Positions 1-15,671 of a stretch of DNA of 64,000 nt are shown one piece after another. The notes beneath the pieces were generated by a model. That model did not search any database. It was not told the DNA's origin and was given only the letters and a program-made list of their open reading frames with translations. How positions within the stretch are numbered: position 1 is the first letter of the stretch; every line of letters begins with the position of its first letter. Source of the stretch: Leclercia adecarboxylata (GTDB lineage: Bacteria > Pseudomonadota > Gammaproteobacteria > Enterobacterales > Enterobacteriaceae); the NCBI RefSeq assembly GCF_006171285.1, contig NZ_CP040889.1, positions 2,046,001-2,110,000 on the forward strand, written 5' to 3'. Made by a program: the position numbers and the translations under genes.

Positions 1-1059
1 GGCCAGCGTGAGCTGATCATCGGTGACCGTCAGACCGGTAAAACCGCGATGGCAATCGATGCGATCATCAACCAGCGCGATTCCGGCATCAAATGTGTGT
101 ACGTGGCTATCGGCCAGAAAGCGTCCACCATTTCTAACGTGGTTCGTAAACTGGAAGAGCACGGCGCGCTGTCCAACACCATCGTTGTTGTGGCGACCGC
201 TTCTGAATCTGCTGCACTGCAATACCTGGCACCGTATGCCGGTTGCGCAATGGGCGAATACTTCCGTGACCGCGGTGAAGATGCACTGATCGTTTATGAT
301 GACCTGTCTAAACAGGCCGTTGCTTACCGTCAGGTTTCCCTGCTGCTCCGTCGTCCACCAGGACGTGAAGCATTCCCGGGCGACGTATTCTATCTGCACT
401 CCCGTCTGCTGGAGCGTGCATCCCGCGTTAACGCGGAATACGTTGAGAACTTCACCAAAGGTGCAGTGAAAGGCCAAACCGGTTCTCTGACCGCGCTGCC
501 AATCATTGAAACCCAGGCGGGTGACGTTTCTGCGTTCGTTCCGACCAACGTAATCTCCATTACCGATGGTCAGATCTTCCTGGAAACCAACCTGTTTAAC
601 TCCGGTATTCGTCCGGCGGTTAACCCGGGTATCTCCGTATCCCGTGTTGGTGGTGCAGCGCAGACCAAGATCATCAAGAAACTGTCCGGTGGTATCCGTA
701 CCGCGCTGGCACAGTATCGTGAACTGGCAGCGTTCTCCCAGTTTGCATCCGACCTTGACGATGCAACCCGTAAACAGCTTGACCACGGTCAGAAAGTGAC
801 CGAACTGCTGAAACAGAAACAGTATGCCCCGATGTCAGTCGCACAGCAGGGTCTGGTACTGTTCGCAGCAGAACGTGGTTATCTGGGGGATGTAGAACTG
901 GCGAAAATCGGTAGCTTCGAAGCCGCTCTGCTGGCTTACGCTGACCGTGACCATGCTTCACTGATGCAAGAGATTAACCAGTCCGGTGGCTATAACGACG
1001 AAATCGAAGGCAAGCTGAAGAGCCTGCTCGATTCCTTCAAAGCAACCCAGTCCTGGTAA
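1..1059 (+). CDS. atpA: ATP synthase F1 subunit alpha, 3' part
   Basis: This is the C-terminal ~352 residues of the F1 alpha subunit; the start lies upstream of the window. Alpha forms the alpha3beta3 hexamer on the cytoplasmic face of the inner membrane and carries the non-catalytic nucleotide sites. The visible part opens at the P-loop (GDRQTGKTA, about residues 8-16 of the fragment) and continues through the nucleotide-binding domain to the helical C-terminal domain ending SFKATQSW, as in E. coli. It is followed 50 bp later by atpG, the usual atpAGDC order. No lesion is seen in the visible part. Confidence 0.98.
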   Translation, partial: GQRELIIGDRQTGKTAMAIDAIINQRDSGIKCVYVAIGQKASTISNVVRKLEEHGALSNTIVVVATASESAALQYLAPYAGCAMGEYFRDRGEDALIVYDDLSKQAVAYRQVSLLLRRPPGREAFPGDVFYLHSRLLERASRVNAEYVENFTKGAVKGQTGSLTALPIIETQAGDVSAFVPTNVISITDGQIFLETNLFNSGIRPAVNPGISVSRVGGAAQTKIIKKLSGGIRTALAQYRELAAFSQFASDLDDATRKQLDHGQKVTELLKQKQYAPMSVAQQGLVLFAAERGYLGDVELAKIGSFEAALLAYADRDHASLMQEINQSGGYNDEIEGKLKSLLDSFKATQSW

Positions 1060-1109
1060 CGTCTGGCGGTCTGTCTTAGGGCAGACCGCAAGGCATTGAG
1101 GAGAAGCTC

Positions 1110-3382
<2,273 letters not shown>

Positions 3383-3402
3383 CGCCTTAATCGGAGGGTG
3401 AT

Positions 3403-3822
3403 ATGGCAATGACTTACCACCTGGACGTCGTCAGCGCAGAGCAACAAATGTTCTCTGGTCTGGTCGAGAAAATCCAGGTAACGGGTAGCGAAGGTGAACT
3501 GGGTATTTTCCCGGGTCACGCCCCGCTGCTCACCGCCATTAAGCCTGGTATGATCCGCATCGTTAAACAGTTCGGTCATGAAGAGTTTATCTATCTGTCT
3601 GGCGGCATTATTGAAGTGCAGCCTGGCAGCGTGACCGTACTGGCTGATACCGCAATTCGTGGCCAGGATCTCGACGAAGCGCGAGCTCTGGAATCGAAGC
3701 GTAAAGCAGAAGAGCACATTAAGAGCTCTCATGGCGACGTGGATTACGCTCAGGCGTCTGCAGAGCTGGCCAAAGCGATCGCGAAACTGCGCGTTATCGA
3801 GTTGACCAAAAAAGCGATGTAA
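3403..3822 (+). CDS. atpC: ATP synthase F1 subunit epsilon
   Basis: 139 residues, the standard length. Epsilon binds gamma at the foot of the rotor, and its C-terminal helices inhibit ATP hydrolysis. The N-terminal beta-sandwich ([20 protein letters not shown]...) and the C-terminal two-helix domain are intact. A GGAGG ribosome binding site precedes the ATG. It is the last gene of the atp operon and is followed 18 bp later by a strong intrinsic terminator. Confidence 0.98.
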   Translation: MAMTYHLDVVSAEQQMFSGLVEKIQVTGSEGELGIFPGHAPLLTAIKPGMIRIVKQFGHEEFIYLSGGIIEVQPGSVTVLADTAIRGQDLDEARALESKRKAEEHIKSSHGDVDYAQASAELAKAIAKLRVIELTKKAM

Positions 3823-3840
3823 CACCGGCTTGAAAGTACG

Positions 3841-3873
3841 AAAGCCAGTCTGGTCTCCAGACTGGCTTTTTTT
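3841..3873 (+). terminator. atp operon intrinsic terminator
   Basis: A perfect 13-bp stem (3841-3853 with 3857-3869) and a 3-nt loop is followed by a T run to 3873. It lies 18 bp after the atpC stop, so it ends the atp transcript. The stem begins with A's, so it could also work in the opposite direction. Confidence 0.95.
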
Positions 3874-3921
3874 ATGGTTCCGTTTCACTAAATCTGAAAC
3901 TAAAACGATGTTTTATTATTT

Positions 3922-3937
3922 TGTGATTTACGTCACA
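3922..3937. promoter_or_regulatory. CRP site 1 after atpC
   Basis: TGTGATTTACGTCACA matches both half-sites of the CRP consensus TGTGA-N6-TCACA exactly. It lies beyond the atp terminator and 105 bp before the ATG of the 23-codon ORF at 4027. Its centre is 57 bp from that of the second CRP site. The target promoter was not identified with confidence. Confidence 0.75.
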
Positions 3938-3978
3938 AAAAGATTGATCGGCGAAATGGTCAGGAGTAGACTTCGTTT

Positions 3979-3994
3979 TGTGATGAATATCACA
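3979..3994. promoter_or_regulatory. CRP site 2 after atpC
   Basis: TGTGATGAATATCACA is a second exact TGTGA-N6-TCACA match. It ends 32 bp upstream of the small ORF at 4027. Two exact sites in 75 bp are unlikely by chance and suggest cAMP-CRP control of a transcript starting here, most simply the small ORF on the plus strand. Confidence 0.75.
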
Positions 3995-4026
3995 AAACTG
4001 AACTCCAAAAATATCAGGATGCCATC

Positions 4027-4098
4027 ATGAAAACCATCAACAAAATCATCGCCCTTTTCAGCAACATGAACGTCTCTTTCGGTACGTTCAATAACTAA
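4027..4098 (+). CDS. putative 23-residue small protein
   Basis: ATG at 4027 opens a 23-codon frame ending TAA at 4096-4098. The peptide starts MKTINKIIALFSNM and ends FGTFNN: a basic N-terminus, a short hydrophobic stretch (IIALF) and an Asn-rich tail, too short for a clear membrane segment. AGGA at 4016-4019 is a well-spaced Shine-Dalgarno sequence (7 nt). Two consensus CRP sites precede it and a REP-like hairpin follows. I do not recognise the peptide. It could be a regulated small protein, a leader peptide or a chance ORF inside a CRP-controlled small RNA. Confidence 0.45.
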   Translation: MKTINKIIALFSNMNVSFGTFNN

Positions 4099-4107
4099 GT
4101 GCTGATA

Positions 4108-4152
4108 TGCCGGGTGGCGCCACGCTTACCGTAGTGTGATAAGCGAAGCGCC
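4108..4152. repeat. REP-like palindrome
   Basis: The arms 4116-4128 and 4140-4152 pair at 10 of 13 positions, and the core GCCGGGTGGCG is typical of enterobacterial REP elements. It lies between the small ORF and the convergent lyase gene and could stabilise or end the transcripts from either side. Confidence 0.75.
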
Positions 4153-4162
4153 TCTCTGGCGA

Positions 4163-6253
4163 TTACATTTTTACCTGCGTTTTATCCAGTTCCTTCCCGT
4201 CACTGTTCACGCTTTTACCCTTCGCAATAAAGTAGTTGGTGTTATCAACGGTTCCCACCACCGCATCGTCATACTCGCCTGGCTTATTACGAATCGACAG
4301 GTTGCCGGTAAAGATTCCCTGGGTTGAGACATCTCCGTACGGGCTCGGGCGGAAGATATAGTTGAAGCGCTGGTTATCCACAGCGATGTTGTTCTCCACC
4401 ACCAGCTTGCCGGGGTTAAAGTTATCGGTGAAACCGTCCAGGTGATTGCCCGTGGCTTTGCTGTTGCGGATCTGGTGCGCCACCGGCTGCCCTTCCCCGC
4501 CGAGCTTAAAGCCGTTACTGGTGTTATTGCTGGCCACCGAGTTCTCGATCACCACCACGCCGTTTGCGCCATCTTCAATCTTGTTGAACAGATCAAAACC
4601 GTCGTCGATATTATCGTGGGCATAGCAATGCTCCAGCCGGTTACCTTCCCCGACCCGCATCTTCACCGCAAAGCCATCGGCGTTAATCTTGCCGGGATCC
4701 TCATTGGCATAAGATTCGGAATCCACGACCCGGTTGTAGCTCGCCCATAGTGGCCGGCCGATCTTCTCCGGAGAGGAGATCTGGATCCCGGTGTCGTCAT
4801 TGCGGTATGCCGTGACGCGCTCGATCAGGTTATGGCTGCCCTGGACGCGCAGGCTTTTCCCGGTGACGTCGATACCCTTGATATGCCAGTAGCTGGCATC
4901 CAGCAGCAGACCGTGGATCACCACTTTCCCGTCAGCCTCCAGCGTTTTGAGCTTGTCGTGGGTGCCGCTGGCAGAGAGCGGGATTTCGCTGCGCGGGTAA
5001 TCGCCGCTTTTTAGCATCAGTTTGCCGCCGGGTGCCACCAGCGTGATGGCGGTGGCGAGATCCAGTGGCGCATCGGCTGTGCCTTTCGCATCTGCTTTTC
5101 CTTCCGGGGCGACGTACAGCAGCGCCGTATCTCTGTCCGCAACGCGTTCCACGGTAAGTTGCTGATTTACGGATTTTCCGTCAGCAGGGGTGAAGGTCAG
5201 CGTAAAGGTGCTGGTCTGCTCGACGCGGGCTGGCAGGGTATACATCTCACCCGCTTTCACCGCTTTCTCATTACCGATCACCACTTCGTTTTGTCTTACG
5301 CTGAATACCCCGTCCTCATTGGCCCGGGCCTGCAGCAGATAATCTGACGAAGTACTCACGGTGCCGGACGCCAGCTGCACCACGACCGGCAGCGGCTCTG
5401 CCTGCCAGGGCGCGGAAGGCACGGTATGGGCGCTGGTGGTGGTCAGCGAGGCGTTAGTCACCGTAATTTTGGCATTGCGGGACGCAAAGAAGCCGACGTA
5501 ATAGTGATCCTTGTTTTGCACCGAAATCAGGTCGGCGCGCGGCACGCTCTTGCTGACCCAGGCGTCGCTGTCCAGCGGAGCCCAGGCGGTAATAAACCCG
5601 TCGTCGGTTCGCTGGAGTTTGAGACGAAACTCTGGTGTCTGGCTCAGGTCCACCTCTTCCTTGTAACTCTGTTTTTTAATCGCGGCCCCGGCATCTCCCC
5701 AGGGATGGCTGATCCCCTCCCGGGTGATGGCCTGCAGCTTCACCCGCTGATGATCTTTTTTATCCTGGGTCATGATGGCGTTCATCACCTGGTTCGATGC
5801 CGCCGGGAACTCTTCATAGCCGGTTTTCAGCGGCTCCTGACGCGGGTTGCCGAGGACATCGCGTACCAGCAGCCCGGCGCCTTCCTGCGCGGCGGGTTTT
5901 GCGCCGTTCTCCGGTCCAAACTGGTCGACCCGAATATTGGCCTGCAACACGAAATTCTCGCTCGCAGGTAACTCGGTATAGAAAAAGGTTAATCCGTCGT
6001 GGGAGTTGGCGATTTTGCCGCCCCGACTTTCCAGGGTAATGGCTTTTGTCAGATCGGCGCTCTCCTGCACGGAAAGCTTTTTCCCGTCGATGGTGACATC
6101 GTTAGTGCCGATTTTTTCGGGCAGGACGTTCGAGGAAAAATTCAGATCCGTTGATTGCCCAAAGGCAATGGCTTTCCAGACATGCGGTTGTTCCGTTGCC
6201 ATCGCGGAAAAGGCGCTACACATCATCAGGGCCAGAGGTATTGTAGACTTCAT
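4163..6253 (-). CDS. secreted polysaccharide lyase family 9 (pectate/polygalacturonate lyase)
   Basis: 696 residues with a signal peptide (MKSTIPLALMMCSAFSAMA, cleavage likely after residue 19), so it is exported to the periplasm or beyond. Residues ~20-290 look like a beta-sandwich concanavalin-like domain; ~380-696 are a right-handed parallel beta-helix. The helix holds the PL9 signature: NADGF (Asp526), DNIDDGFD (Asp550, Asp551, Asp554; calcium ligands in the family) and NGFKLGG, whose Lys583 corresponds to the catalytic base lysine. The best family guess is exo-acting PelX-type polygalacturonate lyase. It lies between the atp and glm loci, converges on the small ORF at 4027, and has a KdgR-like box upstream. 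No uronate uptake or catabolic genes are adjacent. Exact substrate is uncertain. Confidence 0.85.
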   Translation of the reverse strand: MKSTIPLALMMCSAFSAMATEQPHVWKAIAFGQSTDLNFSSNVLPEKIGTNDVTIDGKKLSVQESADLTKAITLESRGGKIANSHDGLTFFYTELPASENFVLQANIRVDQFGPENGAKPAAQEGAGLLVRDVLGNPRQEPLKTGYEEFPAASNQVMNAIMTQDKKDHQRVKLQAITREGISHPWGDAGAAIKKQSYKEEVDLSQTPEFRLKLQRTDDGFITAWAPLDSDAWVSKSVPRADLISVQNKDHYYVGFFASRNAKITVTNASLTTTSAHTVPSAPWQAEPLPVVVQLASGTVSTSSDYLLQARANEDGVFSVRQNEVVIGNEKAVKAGEMYTLPARVEQTSTFTLTFTPADGKSVNQQLTVERVADRDTALLYVAPEGKADAKGTADAPLDLATAITLVAPGGKLMLKSGDYPRSEIPLSASGTHDKLKTLEADGKVVIHGLLLDASYWHIKGIDVTGKSLRVQGSHNLIERVTAYRNDDTGIQISSPEKIGRPLWASYNRVVDSESYANEDPGKINADGFAVKMRVGEGNRLEHCYAHDNIDDGFDLFNKIEDGANGVVVIENSVASNNTSNGFKLGGEGQPVAHQIRNSKATGNHLDGFTDNFNPGKLVVENNIAVDNQRFNYIFRPSPYGDVSTQGIFTGNLSIRNKPGEYDDAVVGTVDNTNYFIAKGKSVNSDGKELDKTQVKM

Positions 6254-6293
6254 CTTATTCTCCTGAGTAATAATTGAGCGCTATTATTATCAG

Positions 6294-6312
6294 AATAAAA
6301 CGGTGTTTCTTT
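6294..6312. promoter_or_regulatory. KdgR-like operator upstream of the PL9 lyase
   Basis: AATAAAACGGTGTTTCTTT closely resembles the pectinolysis repressor consensus (AATGAAAC-NNN-GTTTCATT type). It lies 41 bp upstream of the lyase ATG on the minus strand, where a repressor could block transcription. The rest of 6254-6596 is AT-rich and presumably holds the divergent lyase and glmU promoters; no other clear site was found. Confidence 0.6.
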
Positions 6313-6596
6313 TTTACGCGTCACACATTTCGATAATTAAAACAGCGTTTTGGTTACGGAAGGCTTTATTTCTGCAGCGAAAAAATCACTAACGTGTTGT
6401 GAGGGCTGGAGACTTCGCTAAAGGAGGCTATATTTCACAGGCAAAGCCCCTTAATTTGCGGTAAAAAGAACCTTTATAACGCCCGAAGCAGGCGACATTG
6501 CGCGCTTTACCACCACTCCATTTTATGGCGCAAAATATGTAGAATTTTCAACGCCAAAGGGTTTTACTTTTCACTCAAATTACAGTCAGGACGTGT

Positions 6597-7964
6597 ATGT
6601 TGAACACTGCAATGAGCGTGGTCATTCTTGCCGCAGGCAAAGGCACCCGCATGTATTCCGATCTTCCTAAAGTGCTGCACACCCTGGCAGGGAAAGCGAT
6701 GGTGCAGCATGTTATTGATGCCGCTAATGAAATGGGCGCGAGCCAGGTGCATCTGGTTTACGGCCACGGCGGCGATCTGCTGAAGCAGACGCTGCGTGAT
6801 GACAAGCTCAATTGGGTGCTGCAGGCTGAACAGCTGGGTACCGGCCACGCCATGCAGCAGGCTGCCCCGTTCTTCTCCGACGACGAAGACATTCTGATGC
6901 TCTACGGCGACGTGCCGCTGATCTCCGTCGAGACGCTGGTTCGCCTGCGTGCCGCGAAGCCGCAGGGCGGCATTGGTCTGCTGACCGTCAAGCTGGACGA
7001 TCCGTCCGGGTATGGCCGTATCACGCGTGAAAACGGCAAAGTGACGGGCATTGTCGAGCATAAAGATGCCACCGATGCGCAGCGTGAAATCCAGGAAATT
7101 AACACCGGTATACTGATCGCCAACGGCGCAGACATGAAGCGCTGGCTGTCGCAGTTGAACAATAACAACGCCCAGGGCGAGTTCTACATCACCGATATCA
7201 TCGCGATGGCGTATCAGGAAGGGCGTGAGATCGTTGCCGTTCATCCGGCGCGCATCAGCGAAACGGACGGCGTGAATAACCGCCTCCAGCTTTCCCGTCT
7301 TGAACGTATTTACCAGTCCGAGCAGGCTGAAAAACTGCTGCTGGCTGGGGTTATGCTGCGCGATCCGTCGCGTTTCGATCTGCGTGGGGTGCTTAACCAC
7401 GGGCGCGACGTCGAAATCGATACTAACGTTATTCTGGAAGGCAACGTAACGCTGGGTAACCGCGTCAAAATCGGTACTGGTTGCGTGATCAAAAACAGCG
7501 TGATTGGCGATGACTGCGAAATCAGCCCGTACAGCGTGGTGGAAGATGCCCATCTGGAAGCCGCCTGCACCATCGGGCCTTTTGCCCGTCTGCGTCCGGG
7601 CGCTGAGCTGCTGGAAGGCGCACACGTCGGCAACTTCGTTGAAATGAAAAAAGCGCGTCTGGGCAAAGGCTCCAAAGCCGGGCACCTGACCTATCTGGGT
7701 GATGCGGAGATCGGCGACAACGTCAATATTGGCGCGGGTACCATCACCTGTAACTACGATGGCGCAAACAAGTTTAAAACCATCATCGGTGACGATGTGT
7801 TTGTAGGTTCAGATTCCCAGCTGGTGGCGCCAGTGACCATCGGTAAAGGGGTCACCATTGCCGCCGGGACCACCGTCACCCGCAATGTGGCGGATAACGA
7901 GCTGGTGATCAGCCGTGTGCCGCAGGTGCACAAGCAGGGCTGGAAACGTCCGGTGAAGAAGTAA
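6597..7964 (+). CDS. glmU: bifunctional GlmU: GlcN-1-P acetyltransferase / GlcNAc-1-P uridyltransferase
   Basis: 455 residues. GlmU makes UDP-GlcNAc for peptidoglycan and LPS in two steps. The N-terminal pyrophosphorylase domain has [18 protein letters not shown] (about residues 11-28). The C-terminal left-handed beta-helix acetyltransferase domain has hexapeptide repeats and ends [12 protein letters not shown]. The start [16 protein letters not shown] matches E. coli. It is followed by glmS, giving the conserved glmUS pair. Confidence 0.98.
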   Translation: MLNTAMSVVILAAGKGTRMYSDLPKVLHTLAGKAMVQHVIDAANEMGASQVHLVYGHGGDLLKQTLRDDKLNWVLQAEQLGTGHAMQQAAPFFSDDEDILMLYGDVPLISVETLVRLRAAKPQGGIGLLTVKLDDPSGYGRITRENGKVTGIVEHKDATDAQREIQEINTGILIANGADMKRWLSQLNNNNAQGEFYITDIIAMAYQEGREIVAVHPARISETDGVNNRLQLSRLERIYQSEQAEKLLLAGVMLRDPSRFDLRGVLNHGRDVEIDTNVILEGNVTLGNRVKIGTGCVIKNSVIGDDCEISPYSVVEDAHLEAACTIGPFARLRPGAELLEGAHVGNFVEMKKARLGKGSKAGHLTYLGDAEIGDNVNIGAGTITCNYDGANKFKTIIGDDVFVGSDSQLVAPVTIGKGVTIAAGTTVTRNVADNELVISRVPQVHKQGWKRPVKK

Positions 7965-7975
7965 GATTTTTGTAG

Positions 7976-8002
7976 GCCTGATAAGGCGTAGCTGCATCAG
8001 GC
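7976..8002. repeat. REP-like palindrome in the glmU-glmS gap
   Basis: GCCTGAT (7976-7982) and ATCAGGC (7996-8002) flank an imperfect GC-rich core, a REP-type inverted repeat. The 189-bp glmU-glmS gap is also the region where, in E. coli, the dicistronic mRNA is processed and the GlmZ RNA activates glmS. The GlmZ pairing site was not resolved here. Confidence 0.6.
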
Positions 8003-8153
8003 AGACAGGGTTGAGGGGATAACATAATCCCCCGCCCAAAGGCAGTAACTAAAAATATAACCCCACTCTCTACAAGGCTCGGGGCGCCCGTAAAAAGGGC
8101 AAAACAGGTCAGCGACAACGCATGGCATAATGCCAAAATCAGGAAATCTAACT

Positions 8154-9983
8154 ATGTGTGGAATTGTTGGCGCAGTCGCGCAGCGTGATATTGCTGAAAT
8201 CCTTCTCGAAGGGTTACGTCGTCTGGAGTACCGTGGTTATGACTCTGCCGGTCTGGCAGTGGTGGATGCCGAAGGGAATATGGCCCGTCTGCGTCGTCTC
8301 GGTAAAGTAAACATGCTGGCGCAGGCCGCAGAAGAGAACCCGCTGCACGGTGGTACAGGCATTGCCCATACCCGCTGGGCGACCCACGGTGAACCTTCGG
8401 AAGGCAACGCGCACCCGCACGTCTCTGAACACATTGTGGTGGTGCATAACGGCATCATTGAAAACCACGAACCGCTGCGCGAAGCGCTTACCGAGCGTGG
8501 TTATACCTTCGTCTCTGAAACCGACACCGAAGTGATCGCCCACCTGGTTCACTGGGAGCTGGAGCAGGGCGGTACGCTGCGTGAAGCCGTCCTGCGCGCC
8601 ATCCCACAGCTTCGCGGCGCCTACGGCACCGTGATCATGGACAGCCGCGATCCGTCCACCCTGCTGGCAGCCCGCTCTGGCAGCCCGATGGTGATTGGTC
8701 TGGGGATGGGTGAGAACTTTATCGCTTCCGATCAGCTGGCGCTGCTGCCGGTAACCCGTCGCTTCATCTTCATGGAAGAGGGTGATATTGCGGAAGTGAC
8801 CCGTCGCGACGTTAAAATCTTTGATAAATCTGGCGCGCCGGTAAAACGTCAGGATATCGAATCCAACCTGCAGTACGACGCGGGCGACAAAGGCGCTTAC
8901 CGTCACTACATGCAGAAAGAGATTTACGAACAGCCGAACGCCATCAAAAACACCCTGACCGGGCGCATCAGCCACGGTGAAGTGGATCTGAGCGAGCTGG
9001 GCGCTAACGCCAACGAAATGCTGGCAAACGTTGAGCACATTCAGATCGTGGCCTGCGGCACCTCCTACAACTCCGGTATGGTTTCCCGCTACTGGTTCGA
9101 AGCCCTGGCAGGCGTACCCTGTGATGTGGAGATCGCCTCCGAATTCCGCTATCGCAAATCGGCCGTGCGTCGTAACAGCCTGATGATCACCCTGTCCCAG
9201 TCCGGCGAAACGGCTGATACCCTGGCGGCGCTGCGTCTGTCTAAAGAGCTGGGTTATCTGGGCTCGCTGGCAATCTGTAACGTGCCGGGCTCCTCGCTGG
9301 TGCGTGAATCCGACCTGGCGCTGATGACCAAAGCCGGCACCGAAATCGGCGTGGCCTCCACCAAAGCGTTCACCACCCAGCTGACGGTACTGCTGATGCT
9401 GGTGGCGAAACTGGCCCGTCTGAAAGGCCAGGATGCGGCGATTGAGCATGACATCGTTCATGGTCTCCAGGCGCTGCCAAGCCGTATTGAGCAGATGCTC
9501 TCCCAGGACAAGCGCATTGAAGCTCTGGCGGAAGATTTCTCCGACAAGCATCACGCTCTGTTCCTCGGACGTGGCGATCAGTATCCGATTGCCCTGGAAG
9601 GCGCGCTGAAGCTCAAAGAGATCTCCTATATCCACGCAGAAGCCTATGCGGCAGGCGAGCTGAAGCACGGCCCGCTGGCGCTGATCGACGCGGATATGCC
9701 GGTTATTGTTGTGGCACCGAATAACGAACTGCTGGAAAAACTGAAGTCCAACATCGAAGAAGTGCGTGCCCGTGGCGGTGTGCTGTATGTCTTCGCCGAT
9801 AGCGATGCCGGCTTTACCAGCAGCGACAACATGCACATCATCGAGATGCCGCATGTGGAAGAGGTGATTGCGCCAATCTTCTATACCGTTCCGCTGCAGC
9901 TGCTGGCCTACCACGTCGCGCTGATCAAAGGCACCGACGTCGACCAGCCGCGTAACCTGGCGAAGTCCGTGACCGTAGAGTAA
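8154..9983 (+). CDS. glmS: glucosamine-6-phosphate synthase (glutamine-hydrolysing)
   Basis: 609 residues. It converts fructose-6-P and glutamine to GlcN-6-P, the first step of the amino-sugar pathway. The ATG at 8154 is chosen over the ATG 24 bp upstream because MCGIVGAV puts the catalytic Cys at position 2, exposed after Met removal. Residues ~2-240 are the glutaminase (Ntn) domain and ~240-609 hold two SIS isomerase domains, ending NLAKSVTVE. It is followed by its own terminator. Confidence 0.98.
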   Translation: MCGIVGAVAQRDIAEILLEGLRRLEYRGYDSAGLAVVDAEGNMARLRRLGKVNMLAQAAEENPLHGGTGIAHTRWATHGEPSEGNAHPHVSEHIVVVHNGIIENHEPLREALTERGYTFVSETDTEVIAHLVHWELEQGGTLREAVLRAIPQLRGAYGTVIMDSRDPSTLLAARSGSPMVIGLGMGENFIASDQLALLPVTRRFIFMEEGDIAEVTRRDVKIFDKSGAPVKRQDIESNLQYDAGDKGAYRHYMQKEIYEQPNAIKNTLTGRISHGEVDLSELGANANEMLANVEHIQIVACGTSYNSGMVSRYWFEALAGVPCDVEIASEFRYRKSAVRRNSLMITLSQSGETADTLAALRLSKELGYLGSLAICNVPGSSLVRESDLALMTKAGTEIGVASTKAFTTQLTVLLMLVAKLARLKGQDAAIEHDIVHGLQALPSRIEQMLSQDKRIEALAEDFSDKHHALFLGRGDQYPIALEGALKLKEISYIHAEAYAAGELKHGPLALIDADMPVIVVAPNNELLEKLKSNIEEVRARGGVLYVFADSDAGFTSSDNMHIIEMPHVEEVIAPIFYTVPLQLLAYHVALIKGTDVDQPRNLAKSVTVE

Positions 9984-9992
9984 TCCCTTCAG

Positions 9993-10018
9993 GCTCCACC
10001 TTCGGGTGGAGCTTTTTT
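9993..10018 (+). terminator. glmS intrinsic terminator
   Basis: Stem GCTCCACC (9993-10000) and GGTGGAGC (10005-10012) with a TTCG tetraloop is followed by a T run. It lies 10 bp after the glmS stop. Confidence 0.95.
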
Positions 10019-10176
10019 ATCCGCTTTATCCCGCCTTTTTTAATGACAAACTGTCATCTTCAGCTAACTTTTTCAGTGTCACAGAAAGAAAATTTTTCTG
10101 AAATCTTAATGTCATAATGATGCTCAAGATACTGATATTAAAGAGTTATTTTAATATTCCCAAAGCGAAATTCTCG

Positions 10177-10232
10177 CTGTCATAAAACTGTCATAATTCG
10201 TACATTTATCTGTCACCTCTTTGTCCTATTTT
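10177..10232 (+). promoter_or_regulatory. pstS promoter with tandem Pho boxes
   Basis: CTGTCATAAAACTGTCATAA at 10177 is a canonical PhoB box (direct CTGTCA heptamers 11 bp apart), followed by a second box (TACATTTATCTGTCAC, 10201-10216). A TATTTT -10 lies at 10227-10232 without a good -35, as expected for a PhoB-activated promoter. The upstream part of the gap (10019-10176) is AT-rich with scattered TGTCA motifs but no other confident site. Confidence 0.9.
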
Positions 10233-10250
10233 GCTCATCGTAGCCACTAA

Positions 10251-11324
<1,074 letters not shown>

Positions 11325-11345
11325 CAGGATATTTTTGACGAAGAT

Positions 11346-11417
11346 GGCGGGTGGCGCTAACGCTAACCCGCCCTACGGTTCCGACTGTAGGCCCGGTAAG
11401 CGCCAGCGCCGCCGGGC
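11346..11417. repeat. REP pair (BIME) between pstS and pstC
   Basis: Two REP-type palindromes, 11346-11372 (GGCGGGTGGCG...CCCGCC) and 11391-11417 (GCCCGGTAAG...GCCGGGC), lie in opposite orientation. A BIME here probably protects the pstS 3' end and favours high pstS relative to pstCAB. Confidence 0.8.
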
Positions 11418-11449
11418 ATATTCGTAAGACGTCTCAAACAGAAGAGTAA

Positions 11450-13302
<1,853 letters not shown>

Positions 13303-13337
13303 TTATTGACGGCGTGGCACTCTGCGGCGCCGGATGA

Positions 13338-14123
<786 letters not shown>

Positions 14124-14137
14124 TTCAGGAGTGCGCA

Positions 14138-14863
14138 ATGGATAATCTCAATCTTAATAAACACATTTCCGGCCAGTTTAACGCCGAGCTGGAAAGTATC
14201 CGCACCCAGGTGATGACCATGGGCGGTATGGTAGAGCAGCAGCTCTCTGACGCGATCACCGCGATGCACAACCAGGACAGCGAGCTGGCGAAGCGCGTGG
14301 TGGAAGGCGACAAAAACGTCAACATGATGGAAGTCGCTATCGATGAGGCCTGCGTGCGCATTATCGCCAAGCGTCAGCCAACGGCGAGCGACCTGCGTCT
14401 GGTTATGGCGATCATCAAAACCATCGCCGAGCTGGAACGTATTGGCGACGTGGCGGACAAAATCTGCCGTACTGCGCTGGAAAAATTCTCCCAGCAGCAC
14501 CAGCCGCTGCTGGTGAGCCTGGAGTCGCTGGGCCGCCACACCGTGCAGATGCTGCATGACGTGCTGGATGCCTTTGCGCGTATGGATCTGGATGAAGCGG
14601 TGCGTATTTACCGCGAAGACAAGAAAGTCGACCAGGAATATGAAGGCATTGTGCGTCAGCTGATGACCTACATGATGGAAGACACGCGTACCATTCCAAG
14701 CGTACTGACCGCGCTGTTCTGCGCTCGCTCTATCGAGCGTATCGGTGACCGTTGCCAGAACATCTGCGAATACATCTTCTACTTCGTGAAGGGGCAGGAT
14801 TTCCGTCACGTCGGCGGGGATGAACTGGATAAAATGCTCGCGGGTAAAGATCCGAAAGAGTAA
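14138..14863 (+). CDS. phoU: phosphate signalling complex protein PhoU
   Basis: 241 residues, all helical, made of two three-helix PhoU domains with metal-coordinating acidic patches (the first DEAC...[18 protein letters not shown] region and a matching second half). PhoU links PstSCAB to PhoR and silences the Pho regulon when phosphate is plentiful. It is the last gene of the operon, ending before a REP and a terminator. Confidence 0.98.
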   Translation: MDNLNLNKHISGQFNAELESIRTQVMTMGGMVEQQLSDAITAMHNQDSELAKRVVEGDKNVNMMEVAIDEACVRIIAKRQPTASDLRLVMAIIKTIAELERIGDVADKICRTALEKFSQQHQPLLVSLESLGRHTVQMLHDVLDAFARMDLDEAVRIYREDKKVDQEYEGIVRQLMTYMMEDTRTIPSVLTALFCARSIERIGDRCQNICEYIFYFVKGQDFRHVGGDELDKMLAGKDPKE

Positions 14864-14876
14864 CTTGCTTTAACAT

Positions 14877-14955
14877 GCCCGGTGGCGCTGCGCTAACCGG
14901 GCTGACATCATTCACAGGCCGGATAAGCGCTAACGCTATCCGGCTTTGTTTTTTT
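14877..14955. terminator. REP plus bidirectional terminator between phoU and yieH
   Basis: A REP palindrome (14877-14902) is followed by a stem GCCGGATA...TATCCGGC (14918-14944, one bulged base) and TTTGTTTTTTT. The convergent genes phoU and yieH both end here. The T run serves the plus-strand phoU transcript. Confidence 0.8.
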
Positions 14956-15619
14956 AGCGGGTGATATTCCAGCCGCGCGCTTTCCACAGTTCCGGCAGCT
15001 GCGCCAGCTCGGTGAAGACAGTGACCTTTGGATGGTCGAGCGGCGGGTTGTGCGGATCGGCACAGAAGTAGAATACCTCCATGCCTGCGGCGATCCCCGC
15101 CTGCGCGCCTGCGCTGGAGTCATCCACCAGGATGCAGTTCTCCACGTTGACGTTCATCGCTTTCGCCGCATGGAACATCATCGCCGGATCCGGCTTCCAG
15201 CGCTGGATATCGTAACCGCTGAACAGTTTTTCCGGGAAATGGTGCAGCATCTGCAGCTTGCCAAGGGAGTGCTGCATTTTGCTGACCGGGCCGTTAGAGA
15301 CCACGCACATCGGCACCGCCATGGCATCCAGCAGGGTGTTCGCACCTGCGATGACTTCCAGTTCGGAGTCGAAAAGGCGTGCGACCTCGGCGCGGTAAAC
15401 AGGCTCCAGATCCGCTTTCGCGAGGCTAACGCCGTGTTCAGCGTTGATGATGTCGATGATCTCGTAGAGCTTCACGCCCTTAAAGCGTTTGAACGTCTCT
15501 TCGAGATCGAGCGTGATACCAAATTCCTGGAACATGGTGACATACGCCCGGGAACAGATGACCTCACTGTCGACCAGCGTACCGTCGCAGTCGAAAAATA
15601 CCGCTTCAATCTGAGACAT
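14954..15619 (-). CDS. yieH: HAD-family 6-phosphogluconate phosphatase YieH
   Basis: 221 residues. HAD motif I is FDCDGTLVDSE (about 8-18), motif II is VVSNGP and motif III is RWKPDP, with the alpha-helical C1 cap between. E. coli YieH dephosphorylates 6-phosphogluconate and purine nucleotides in vitro. The start MSQIEAVFF at 15619 is preferred over an in-frame ATG 21 bp upstream because it has an AAGGGA ribosome binding site and the family length. It is divergent from adeP. Confidence 0.93.
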   Translation of the reverse strand: MSQIEAVFFDCDGTLVDSEVICSRAYVTMFQEFGITLDLEETFKRFKGVKLYEIIDIINAEHGVSLAKADLEPVYRAEVARLFDSELEVIAGANTLLDAMAVPMCVVSNGPVSKMQHSLGKLQMLHHFPEKLFSGYDIQRWKPDPAMMFHAAKAMNVNVENCILVDDSSAGAQAGIAAGMEVFYFCADPHNPPLDHPKVTVFTELAQLPELWKARGWNITR

Positions 15620-15671
15620 GCATTTCCCTTTTTTTAACAAGTTTAACGTTTACGTACTACATAACGTTGAG

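Noticed and set aside
6313..6596. NagC or CRP sites upstream of glmU and the lyase
   Set aside because: Only half-sites (ATTTCAC, TCACA) were found. None matched a full consensus well enough to list.
8214..9914. Long minus-strand open frame opposite glmS
   Set aside because: GC-rich coding DNA often leaves the antisense frame open. The composition (His, Gln and Arg rich) and lack of any known family show it is a shadow of glmS.
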